From an uncultured Clostridium sp. (GTDB taxonomy: Bacteria; Bacillota; Clostridia; Lachnospirales; Lachnospiraceae), in contig UQBG01000005.1 of the NCBI GenBank assembly GCA_900539185.1, forward strand, positions 1 through 64,000: a stretch of DNA of 64,000 nt, in the 5' to 3' direction. Below the pieces are notes generated by a model that was not told where the DNA came from, made no database searches, and saw only the letters and a list, made by a program, of their open reading frames with translations. Shown here piece after piece: positions 14,803-23,174 of the stretch; position 1 is the stretch's first letter, and every line of letters starts with the position of its first letter. The translations under genes and the position numbers were made by a program.

Positions 14803-16359
14803 ATGATATTAAATGTTGAGAATTTGACACACGGTTTTGGGGACAGAGCTATATTTAACAATGTTTCATTCCGGCTGCTTGCAGGAGAGCATATCGGGCT
14901 GGTGGGTGCAAACGGAGAAGGAAAGAGTACCTTTATGAACATTGTAACGGGTGCATTAACCCCGGATGAGGGAAAGGTAGAATGGAATAAACATGTTCGT
15001 GTAGGGTATCTGGATCAGCATGCAGTCCTGAAAAAAGGAATGACGATTGAGTCGGTATTAAAGTCGGCATTTGCCTATCTGTACGAGATGGAAGAAAGGA
15101 TCAATCAGATCTATGAGAGCATGACGGATGCAACCGAAGAGCAGATAACGGAAAGGATGGACGAGGTAGGAACCCTGCAGGATCTGCTGACAAACCATGA
15201 CTTTTATATGATTGATGCTAAAACAGAGCAGGTGGCAAGAGCGTTAGGACTGCTGGAACTGGGGCTGGATCATGATGTAACAGATCTGAGCGGTGGACAG
15301 CGGACCAAAGTACTGCTGGCGAAGCTGCTTTTGGAGAAACCGGAGATTTTGTTATTGGATGAGCCGACAAACTATCTGGATGCAGAACACATCGCATGGC
15401 TGAAACGATATCTGCAGGAGTATGAGAATGCATTTATTTTGATCAGCCATGATATTCCGTTCCTAAATGATGTTGTCAATATTATCTATCATATGGAGAA
15501 TCAGGAACTGAACCGCTATGTGGGAAATTATGATAAATTCTTAGAAGTTTATGAGGTGCGAAAGGCCCAGCAGGAGGCAGCATACCGAAAACAACAGCAG
15601 GAAATCAGTGAGTTAAAGGACTTTGTAGCCAGAAATAAGGCAAGGGTTGCAACCCGGAATATGGCGATGTCCAGACAAAAGAAGCTGGATAGGATGGATG
15701 TGATCGAACTGGCAAAGGAGCGCCCGAAGCCGGAGTTTTATTTTAAGGAAGCAAGAACACCGGGGAAAATGCTGTTTGAAACCGAAGATCTGGTGATTGG
15801 ATATGATCGGCAGACACCGCTCTCCAGACCAATCAATCTTCGTATGGAGCGTGGAGAGAAGATTGCAATCACAGGAACCAACGGAATCGGAAAAAGTACG
15901 CTTTTAAAGAGCTTACTGGGAATCATTCCGGCTCTGTCCGGTTCTGTGGAGTTGGGAGACTATCTGTATCTGGGATACTTTGAACAGGAAATGGCAGGTA
16001 CCGATCACACTTGTATTGAAGAGATATGGCAGGAATTTCCGGGATATTCACAGTATGAGGTGCGGTCGGCACTGGCAAAGTGCGGATTGACCACGAAGCA
16101 TATTGAGAGCAAGGTTCGGGTATTAAGCGGGGGAGAACAGGCAAAGGTACGTCTCTGTAAGTTGATCAACCGGGAAACGAATCTGCTGATCTTAGATGAG
16201 CCAACCAATCATCTTGATGTAGATGCCAAGGAGGAATTGAAGCGGGCGTTAAAGGACTATCATGGTTCCATTCTGTTAGTCTGTCATGAATCGGAGTTCT
16301 ATTCGGATATTGTGACAAAGGTGTGGAATCTGGAAGAGTATAGCGTGCTTACGATCTAG
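14803..16359 (+). CDS. ABC-F family ATPase
   Basis: Protein of 518 residues with two complete ATP-binding domains and no membrane segments. Domain 1 has Walker A GANGEGKST (about 34-42), signature LSGGQRTKV and Walker B LLLDEPTNYLD. A charged linker rich in Lys/Gln/Arg (about 245-300) follows. Domain 2 has GTNGIGKST, LSGGEQAKV and LLILDEPTNHLD. This is the ABC-F design of translation factors and ribosome-protection proteins that bind the ribosomal E site. Whether it is a housekeeping factor or confers antibiotic resistance cannot be decided here. Confidence 0.88.
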   Translation: MILNVENLTHGFGDRAIFNNVSFRLLAGEHIGLVGANGEGKSTFMNIVTGALTPDEGKVEWNKHVRVGYLDQHAVLKKGMTIESVLKSAFAYLYEMEERINQIYESMTDATEEQITERMDEVGTLQDLLTNHDFYMIDAKTEQVARALGLLELGLDHDVTDLSGGQRTKVLLAKLLLEKPEILLLDEPTNYLDAEHIAWLKRYLQEYENAFILISHDIPFLNDVVNIIYHMENQELNRYVGNYDKFLEVYEVRKAQQEAAYRKQQQEISELKDFVARNKARVATRNMAMSRQKKLDRMDVIELAKERPKPEFYFKEARTPGKMLFETEDLVIGYDRQTPLSRPINLRMERGEKIAITGTNGIGKSTLLKSLLGIIPALSGSVELGDYLYLGYFEQEMAGTDHTCIEEIWQEFPGYSQYEVRSALAKCGLTTKHIESKVRVLSGGEQAKVRLCKLINRETNLLILDEPTNHLDVDAKEELKRALKDYHGSILLVCHESEFYSDIVTKVWNLEEYSVLTI

Positions 16360-16485
16360 GAAACAGTCGGTGGAAGACCGAAAAAGGGTTCAGAATTTGA
16401 TTCAGAGGTCCGATATATCTGTTAGATATCTATTGTCAGGCTGAAGCGGAATTCAGTCTATGGATACATTCATGGAGGAATGAAT

Positions 16486-17085
16486 ATGAAGATAAAGGAT
16501 GCGGAACAGACATATCGGACACAGATTCAGTCATATCAGACACAAAAAACAGCCATAGCAAAGAAACAGAATGAATTGAAAAAGAAGATGGATACGTCCG
16601 CAGACGGATCAACGCTGTTTGGCAATGAAGCTGCGGTTCTTCAGTTGACTTATGATGCATTGGATAAGAAGCAGAATGAGTATTCAAACTACCTGGATCA
16701 GTTAAGTGAGCAGCGGTTTGCAATAGAAGAGCTGGAAAATACAAAGCAACAGGGAAAGGCTGCGGAAAAAGCAGGCAAGGATCTGGCGAAGATCATGGAA
16801 GTAGCCAGACGGATCATGAAGGGAGCCAAGGTGCCGGGCAGTGATGAACGGAAACTGATGGAGTTTGACAGTAAGCTATATCAGATGGCAAAGAGCATCG
16901 GGGCAATGGCAAAGCAGCGAAAACGGAAGGAATATAAGTCGTTATGGGAGGACGAAGAGAAGCAGGAGACACAGGATCCGAGTGAGGTGGCGGATGAGGC
17001 AGAGGCAGCAGGAACCGGACCGGAGCTTGTGACAGCGGAAGCAACCATGGCATCTGTGGGTGGCATGGAAGAAAGCGGTGAGTAA
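16486..17085 (+). CDS. Coiled-coil protein of unknown function
   Basis: Soluble protein of 199 residues. The first 100 residues are rich in Gln, Lys and Glu with heptad-like spacing (KIKDAEQTYRTQIQSYQTQK, LDKKQNEYSNYLDQLSEQ), so a coiled coil is likely. A basic patch (MAKQRKRKEYK) precedes an acidic tail. GGAGG lies seven bases before the ATG at 16486. No family is recognised. A further 16-codon frame follows at 17087 but has no support. Confidence 0.6.
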   Translation: MKIKDAEQTYRTQIQSYQTQKTAIAKKQNELKKKMDTSADGSTLFGNEAAVLQLTYDALDKKQNEYSNYLDQLSEQRFAIEELENTKQQGKAAEKAGKDLAKIMEVARRIMKGAKVPGSDERKLMEFDSKLYQMAKSIGAMAKQRKRKEYKSLWEDEEKQETQDPSEVADEAEAAGTGPELVTAEATMASVGGMEESGE

Positions 17086-17209
17086 GATGTTGGTAGACGA
17101 GGATCTGAAGGGGATCGAGATAGACTTTGACTTCTAAGGGGAATTTCGGTATACTCGGATAAGATAATACTATAAATAATATAAGAGAGTGGAGAGAAGA
17201 CAATTGAAG

Positions 17210-18859
17210 ATGAAAAAGACACAGATCGGAATGATCGTATTTATTCTGATCCTTATCGCACTGACTGTGATTTCCGTTCGGACACCGGGAAGCATAGCGG
17301 ATCCTGATACGTATCAATGTAAGGTTTATGCAACCGCATTATCCCTGCTGCCACCTGTAATAGCGATCGGACTGGCACTGATTACAAAGGAAGTATATAC
17401 CTCTCTTTTGGCCGGGATTATTACAGGCGGATTGTTGTATTCGAATTTTAATCTGGAACTGATGATCAATACCATTTTATTTCATGAAGACGGCGGTATG
17501 ATCTACAAGCTGGCGGATGCCGGAAATGTAGGTATTCTGGTCTTTCTTGTTATGCTTGGCATTCTGGTATCCCTACTAAACCGGGCGGGTGGCTCGGCAG
17601 CATTTGGGAAATGGGCATCCAAGCATATTAAGACGCGGATCGGGGCTCAGATATCCGTTATGGTTTTAGGGGTTTTGATATTTGTAGATGATTACTTTAA
17701 CTGTCTGACCGTCGGCAGCGTGCTGCGGCCGGTAACGGATCGACATAGAGTCTCCAGGGCAAAGCTGTCATATATTATCGATGCGACAGCGGCACCGGTC
17801 TGCATTATAGCACCGATCAGTTCGTGGGCGGCAGCAGTTACCTCTTCTGTTCCGGAGGATGCCGGAATCAATGGATTTGCAGTATTTATTCAGACAATAC
17901 CATATAATCTATATGCGATTCTTACATTGATTATGGTGCTGGGTGTGACCCTGTTGCGGGTAGATTTCGGACCAATGCGAACACATGAATTGAATGCGAT
18001 TGCCGGAGATCTGTTTACAACCCCGGGAAGACCATATGAAGAAAATGAAGAAGAGGTAGTGAAGGAAAATGCACATGTGCTGGATCTGATTCTGCCGGTA
18101 GCGGTGTTGATCCTTAGCTGTATTACCGCGATGGTTTATACAGGCGGTTTTTTTGAAGGTGTATCATTTGTCGAAGCATTTGCGAATTCCGACGCATCAG
18201 TTGGTCTGGTTTTAGGTGGTGCGGTGACGCTGGTATTTTCCTTTATTTATTTTCTGCTTCGGAATGTTCTGACCTTTCAGGAGTTTACAGAGTGCATACC
18301 GGAAGGATTTAAAGCGATGATTGCACCGATTTTGATTCTGACGATGGCATGGACGTTGTCCGGTATGACGAATCTGTTAGGAGCGAAGGTCTTTGTGGCT
18401 GATTTTGTGGCCGGCTCGGCACAGGCTCTGCAGGGATTTTTACCTGTGATTATCTTTATCGTGGCTGCATTTCTTGCATTTGCAACGGGAACCTCATGGG
18501 GAACCTTCAGTATCCTGATCCCGATCGTAATCGGAGTATTCCCGTCCGGTCAGATGATGGTGATATCGATTGCATCCTGTCTGGCAGGTGCGGTATGCGG
18601 AGATCATTGTTCTCCAATATCGGATACTACGATTATGGCATCTGCCGGAGGACATTGTGAGCATGTGAATCATGTATCGACACAGCTTCCGTATGCATTG
18701 GCCGTAGCGGCAGTATGTCTGGTTGGCTATCTGCTGATCGGGGTTCTTCAGGCAATCGGACTCGCAGCACTGTCGTGGATCGCATTGCCGGTGGGAATTG
18801 CACTGTTAATCGGAACCTTGTTCGTTATTCGTTCTCGCACCGGTCGGGAAGACATATAG
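17210..18859 (+). CDS. NhaC-family Na+/H+ antiporter
   Basis: Polytopic membrane protein of 549 residues with about 12 helices. Conserved family stretches include ITKEVYTSLLAGIITGG, FVDDYFNCLTVGSVLRPVTD (acidic residues in the transport core), SWAAAVTSS and the late GDHCSPISDTTIMAS. This group exchanges Na+ for H+, or in some members exchanges substrates such as malate and lactate. The start at ATG 17210 follows GGAGAGAAG; an upstream in-frame GTG is less likely. Confidence 0.85.
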   Translation: MKKTQIGMIVFILILIALTVISVRTPGSIADPDTYQCKVYATALSLLPPVIAIGLALITKEVYTSLLAGIITGGLLYSNFNLELMINTILFHEDGGMIYKLADAGNVGILVFLVMLGILVSLLNRAGGSAAFGKWASKHIKTRIGAQISVMVLGVLIFVDDYFNCLTVGSVLRPVTDRHRVSRAKLSYIIDATAAPVCIIAPISSWAAAVTSSVPEDAGINGFAVFIQTIPYNLYAILTLIMVLGVTLLRVDFGPMRTHELNAIAGDLFTTPGRPYEENEEEVVKENAHVLDLILPVAVLILSCITAMVYTGGFFEGVSFVEAFANSDASVGLVLGGAVTLVFSFIYFLLRNVLTFQEFTECIPEGFKAMIAPILILTMAWTLSGMTNLLGAKVFVADFVAGSAQALQGFLPVIIFIVAAFLAFATGTSWGTFSILIPIVIGVFPSGQMMVISIASCLAGAVCGDHCSPISDTTIMASAGGHCEHVNHVSTQLPYALAVAAVCLVGYLLIGVLQAIGLAALSWIALPVGIALLIGTLFVIRSRTGREDI

Positions 18860-18893
18860 GCGACATATAAATGGAAAACAAAGGAGAAATGGT

Positions 18894-20381
18894 ATGCCAG
18901 TTTTTGATTTTGATCATGCACCAAAACAGAAGGAAGAGACAGTAGTATGCACCTATACGACCTTCTATAGTACAGCAAAGGAAAAGACGCCGGAGGAACC
19001 GATTCTGGTGTTGGATAATACAAAGCAGCAGTGGCCGCATCATAGTATGGGAGTCTTTACCAATCAGAGTAAACGGACAGCCTTTGAGTTCAAGGTGGAC
19101 GGAACCTCCTATACGGCCGATATTTTGAAGGTGGATGCCAGATTTGTCAGTCTGATTAAGTGGCTGGGCGAGAATCATATCAGTATTCGCCTGTCCGGTC
19201 AGAACGGGGCTGAGGGATATGCTGTCTATCGGATCCGGGAAATGGCATTTGGCGGCGGAACAAAGTTATCCGCACAGGATGGGTTCCTGCAGTTTATGAT
19301 CGAACGGCTGCTGGCGAGCAGTGCGGCAGAAGAGGTAGAAGAAGATGAGGATGCAGATGAGGAAGGCGATGAGATGCGCCTGACAAGTCTTCAGAGTATC
19401 TCTGATTTTATGACCTGTGCAGGTAGAACAATGCCGGATAATATCCGTCTCTGGGCGAGAAGGAATCTGGCAGTGGCACGTTCCCATGAGGTGTCACCGG
19501 AGGAGCGGAGACATGCACAGCGGGCACTTTCTATTATGATGAATGTACAGTGGAAGAGCAATTACTTTGAGGCAATTGATCCCGTAGAGGCACGACGGAT
19601 TCTGGATGAAGAGCTGTATGGCATGGAACGGGTAAAGCAGAGAATTATGGAGACGATCATTCAGATCAATCGGACCCATACGCTTCCTGCATACGGACTG
19701 CTTCTGGTAGGACCTGCAGGTACCGGTAAATCACAGATTGCTTATGCGGTGGCAAGGATACTAAAGCTGCCATGGACAACGCTGGATATGAGTTCGATTA
19801 ATGATCCGGAACAGTTGACGGGAAGCTCCCGGATCTATGCAAATGCGAAGCCGGGTATTATTATGGAAGCCTTTTCTATGGCAGGGGAGTCCAATCTGGT
19901 ATTTATCATTAACGAGTTAGATAAAGCCGCATCCGGGAAGGGAAACGGAAACCCGGCAGATGTACTTTTAACATTGCTGGATAATCTGGGATTTACAGAT
20001 AACTATATGGAGTGTATGGTTCCGACGGTGGGTGTATATCCGATTGCAACAGCAAACAATAAGGAACAGATCAGCGCACCGTTGATGTCTCGATTTGCAG
20101 TGATTGACATTCCGGACTATACGTTTGAGGAAAAGAAGCTGATCTTTAGCAACTTTGTACTGCCAAAGGTATTGAAGCGGATTGGTCTGCAGGAGAGCGA
20201 ATGTAAGATTACAGAAGAAGGGCTGGATGCCGTGATCAATCAGTTCCGGGATACATCCGGTATTCGAAACCTGGAACAGGCGGCAGAACATCTGGCAGCC
20301 AATGCACTGTATCAGATCGAGGTGGATCATGTGCCACAGGTGGTGTTTGATCCGAAACAGGTGGAGAAGTTGTTTGAGTAA
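18894..20381 (+). CDS. Lon-like AAA+ ATPase without protease domain
   Basis: Protein of 495 residues. Residues 1-150 form an unassigned N-terminal region ending in a very acidic stretch (EEVEEDEDADEEGDE, about 146-160). Residues 230-430 form an AAA+ module closest to Lon: Walker A GPAGTGKS (273-280), then LTGSSRIYANAKPG, which matches the Lon RGHRRTYIGA loop, and NPADVLLTLLDN. Walker B is LVFIINELDK, where Asn replaces the usual Asp. An Arg finger lies near 400 (PLMSRF). The chain ends after the small AAA lid, so the Ser-Lys protease domain is absent. A remodelling or sensing role is inferred. Confidence 0.75.
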   Translation: MPVFDFDHAPKQKEETVVCTYTTFYSTAKEKTPEEPILVLDNTKQQWPHHSMGVFTNQSKRTAFEFKVDGTSYTADILKVDARFVSLIKWLGENHISIRLSGQNGAEGYAVYRIREMAFGGGTKLSAQDGFLQFMIERLLASSAAEEVEEDEDADEEGDEMRLTSLQSISDFMTCAGRTMPDNIRLWARRNLAVARSHEVSPEERRHAQRALSIMMNVQWKSNYFEAIDPVEARRILDEELYGMERVKQRIMETIIQINRTHTLPAYGLLLVGPAGTGKSQIAYAVARILKLPWTTLDMSSINDPEQLTGSSRIYANAKPGIIMEAFSMAGESNLVFIINELDKAASGKGNGNPADVLLTLLDNLGFTDNYMECMVPTVGVYPIATANNKEQISAPLMSRFAVIDIPDYTFEEKKLIFSNFVLPKVLKRIGLQESECKITEEGLDAVINQFRDTSGIRNLEQAAEHLAANALYQIEVDHVPQVVFDPKQVEKLFE

Positions 20382-20416
20382 AAAATAATAAAGATTACAA
20401 AAGAGGTTATTGCAGC

Positions 20417-21361
20417 ATGAAGAGCAGACAGATAAGGAATTCGATGTTACTGGTATTGACCGCCCTGATCTGGGGAACCGCCTTCGTGGCACAAAGACAG
20501 GGTGGTGATGCCGTTGGGCCGTTTACCTTTAATGGGATACGATCCTTTATAGGAAGTGCGGTACTGCTTCCGGTGATCTTCGGTATCGATCGTATCCATC
20601 CTTCGGAGAAACGCCCGAGGACTGCCGAAGATAAGAGGAAGCTATGGCTGGGTGGTATCTGTTGCGGAGTTGTACTGTTTCTGGCAAGCTCGGCACAGCA
20701 GCTAGGTCTTTATATGGGAACGCCAGCCGGAAAGGCTGGCTTTCTGACTGCATGCTACATTTTACTGGTTCCGATTCTGGGACTGTTTCTGAAAAAGAAA
20801 TGCGGATGGAATATCTGGGTAGGAATCGGACTGACAGTTGTTGGTTTGTATCTACTGTGCATGACGGAGTCGTTAAGCTTTCAGGCGAGTGATCTGATGG
20901 TTCTGCTGTGTGCATTGCTGTTTGCGATTCATATTCTGGTGATCGATTACTTTTCACCGCTGGTAGATGGCGTGCGGATGTCCTGCATCCAGTTTTTGGT
21001 ATGTGGAGTTCTGAGTCTGCTTCCGATGTTCTTTGTGGATATGGGGCATTCCGTAGTGGGAATGCGGCTTTGGATAGAGAATCTGCAGAATGGTTCTGCC
21101 TGGATTGCAATTTTATATGCGGGTGTTCTGTCCTGTGGCGGCGGATATACCCTGCAGATCGTAGGACAGAACGGACTGAACCCTACGGTAGCGTCCATGC
21201 TTATGAGTCTGGAGTCTGTGTTCTCGGTGATAGCCGGATGGCTGATCCTTAAAGAAACGATGGGGTTCAGACAACTGAGCGGATGCATACTGATCTTTGC
21301 AGCGATTATTCTGGCACAGATACCGGTCAACCGGATCCGTAAGAAAAAATTAGCAGAATAG
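20417..21361 (+). CDS. EamA/DMT-family transporter
   Basis: Membrane protein of 314 residues with ten predicted helices in two EamA repeats. The first opens with MLLVLTALIWGTAFVAQRQG and GPFTFNGIRSFIG, and includes AGKAGFLTACYILLVP. The second includes SCGGGYTLQIVGQNGLNPTVASMLMSLESVFSVIAGWLILKE, the typical final motif. The group exports or imports small metabolites; substrate unknown. The gene lies 35 bases after the AAA+ gene. Confidence 0.88.
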   Translation: MKSRQIRNSMLLVLTALIWGTAFVAQRQGGDAVGPFTFNGIRSFIGSAVLLPVIFGIDRIHPSEKRPRTAEDKRKLWLGGICCGVVLFLASSAQQLGLYMGTPAGKAGFLTACYILLVPILGLFLKKKCGWNIWVGIGLTVVGLYLLCMTESLSFQASDLMVLLCALLFAIHILVIDYFSPLVDGVRMSCIQFLVCGVLSLLPMFFVDMGHSVVGMRLWIENLQNGSAWIAILYAGVLSCGGGYTLQIVGQNGLNPTVASMLMSLESVFSVIAGWLILKETMGFRQLSGCILIFAAIILAQIPVNRIRKKKLAE

Positions 21362-21392
21362 AATAATCATAAAAACGATGGAGGAGAACAAC

Positions 21393-22775
21393 ATGAGATA
21401 TGATGTAATAATCGTGGGAGCCGGACCAGGCGGAATCTTTTCCGCATATGAACTGGTACACCGGAATCCGGATCTGAAGATAGGAGTATTTGAAGCCGGA
21501 CACACGCTGGAGAAGCGGCACTGTCCGATCGATGGAGAGAAGATTAAGAGCTGTATCAACTGTCAGAGTTGCTCGATCATGAGTGGATTTGGCGGCGCCG
21601 GAGCATTCTCGGATGGCAAGTATAATATTACCAATGATTTTGGCGGCACCTTGTACGAATATATAGGAAAAAAGCAGGCGATAGACCTGATGGAGTATGT
21701 GGATAAGATCAATATGGAGCATGGGGGAGAGGGAACGAAGCTATACTCTACGGCCGGAACCGGATTTAAAAAGATCTGTCTGCAGAATAAATTGCATCTA
21801 TTGGATGCTTCTGTCCGTCATTTGGGAACGGATATTAATTATGTCGTACTGCAGAATCTGTATGCAGAACTGAAGAATCAGGTAGACTTTTACTTTGACA
21901 CTCCGGTACAGACGGTCGAGATGATCGGAGAGGACTATCGGATTCACTGCAAGGATGCGTCATATGATGCAGGCAAGTGTATCATCTCCGTTGGGCGGAT
22001 CGGTAGTAAGTGGATGGAACAGATCTGTAAGGATCTGGAGATTCAGACGAAGTCGAACCGGGTAGATATCGGTGTACGAGTGGAACTTCCGGCAGTGATC
22101 TTTTCACACCTGACGGATGAACTTTATGAGAGTAAGATCGTATACCGGACACAGAAGTTTGAAGATCCGGTTCGAACCTTCTGCATGAATCCAAAGGGTA
22201 TCGTGGTAACGGAGAATACGAATGGTATTGTTACCGTCAATGGACACAGTTATGAGGGTGCAGATAAGCAGACAGAGAATACAAACTTTGCATTGCTGGT
22301 GTCCAAGCATTTTTCCGAACCGTTTAAGGATAGCAACGGCTATGGAGAAAGTATTGCCAGACTGTCAAATATGTTGGGAGGCGGCGTGATTGTTCAGAAG
22401 TTCGGAGATCTGGTGCGTGGACGGCGGAGCAATGCAAAGCGGATTGAAGAGGGTATCGTGGAACCGACCTTATCAGCGACACCGGGTGACCTGAGTCTGG
22501 TCCTCCCGAAACGAATTCTGGATGGCATTATCGAAATGATCTATGCATTGGATAAGATCGCACCGGGCACGGCAAATGATGATACGCTGTTATATGGAGT
22601 AGAGGTTAAATTCTACAACATGGAGGTGGAACTGGATGAACATCTGGAGAGTTGCCATAAGGGGCTGTATATCATCGGAGACGGCAGTGGAGTGACGCAT
22701 TCTCTGTCACATGCTTCTGCCAGTGGTGTCTATGTGGCACGACAGATCGCGGATGCTTTTGGTAAAGAAATTTAA
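21393..22775 (+). CDS. FAD-dependent oxidoreductase (uncharacterised flavoprotein)
   Basis: Protein of 460 residues. The N-terminal dinucleotide-binding motif is VIIVGAGPGGIFSAYEL, followed by GVFEAG. A Cys pair (CINCQSC) and GGAGAFSDGK follow the FAD fold. The C-terminal part has GLYIIGDGSGVTHSLSHASASG, a second FAD contact typical of the family of large FAD-dependent dehydrogenases in Firmicutes (COG2509-like). The ATG at 21393 follows GGAGGAG. Its biological reaction is not established. Confidence 0.8.
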   Translation: MRYDVIIVGAGPGGIFSAYELVHRNPDLKIGVFEAGHTLEKRHCPIDGEKIKSCINCQSCSIMSGFGGAGAFSDGKYNITNDFGGTLYEYIGKKQAIDLMEYVDKINMEHGGEGTKLYSTAGTGFKKICLQNKLHLLDASVRHLGTDINYVVLQNLYAELKNQVDFYFDTPVQTVEMIGEDYRIHCKDASYDAGKCIISVGRIGSKWMEQICKDLEIQTKSNRVDIGVRVELPAVIFSHLTDELYESKIVYRTQKFEDPVRTFCMNPKGIVVTENTNGIVTVNGHSYEGADKQTENTNFALLVSKHFSEPFKDSNGYGESIARLSNMLGGGVIVQKFGDLVRGRRSNAKRIEEGIVEPTLSATPGDLSLVLPKRILDGIIEMIYALDKIAPGTANDDTLLYGVEVKFYNMEVELDEHLESCHKGLYIIGDGSGVTHSLSHASASGVYVARQIADAFGKEI

Positions 22776-22783
22776 AAAAGTAG

Positions 22784-22812
22784 TTGACAACTAAGAAGGA
22801 CAGTGCTATGTT
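22784..22812 (+). promoter_or_regulatory. Promoter of the T-box leader
   Basis: TTGACA (22784-22789), 17 bases, TATGTT (22807-22812). It begins a leader of about 350 bases before cstA. Confidence 0.8.
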
Positions 22813-22819
22813 AGCAGGT

Positions 22820-23125
22820 GACAAAGAGCAAATGCTAAGAACAGAATACGATCATTGAGAAGGAAGTATGACAGAGAGCCGTCGGGTGGTGTGAGATGGT
22901 ATACGTTTTGAATGATTATCCTCTGCGAGCAGTGCACTGAATTCCGTTTTGGGGAAGAACCTTAGATGGATAGTAGGTGTCACCGGTTTTCTACCGTTAC
23001 AAAGAACCTTATTTCGGATGTGCGCACAGATGAGATGAGAGTGAGTGGTCGTGGAAACGACAACTAGAGTGGTAACGCGGAAGCTTTAGCCTTCGTCTTT
23101 AGAATAAGACGAGGGCTTTTTTTAT
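22820..23125 (+). promoter_or_regulatory. T-box riboswitch leader upstream of cstA
   Basis: The leader contains a Stem I distal region (AGAGAGCC...GGGTGGTGTGAG, near 22876-22898), an upstream GGAAGTA loop-E-like element, and the antiterminator T-box AGAGTGGTAACGCGG (23066-23080). An overlapping terminator follows: GCCTTCGTCTT (23089-23099) pairs with AAGACGAGGGC (23106-23116) and a T-run. This is the classic tRNA-sensing design in which uncharged tRNA stabilises the antiterminator. I could not assign the specifier codon with confidence. Confidence 0.85.
23089..23124 (+). terminator. Regulated terminator of the T-box leader
   Basis: An 11-base stem with a six-base loop and eight T residues. 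It overlaps the sequence needed by the antiterminator. Confidence 0.88.
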
Positions 23126-23174
23126 TGGCTCTTTGAATCTTTAGAAGGGAGCCGCCGTTAGGTGGAGAGAAGAA

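Noticed and set aside
17087..17137. A 16-codon frame (MLVDEDLKGIEIDFDF) after the coiled-coil gene
   Set aside because: Too short to support without conservation, and its ribosome site lies inside the preceding gene.
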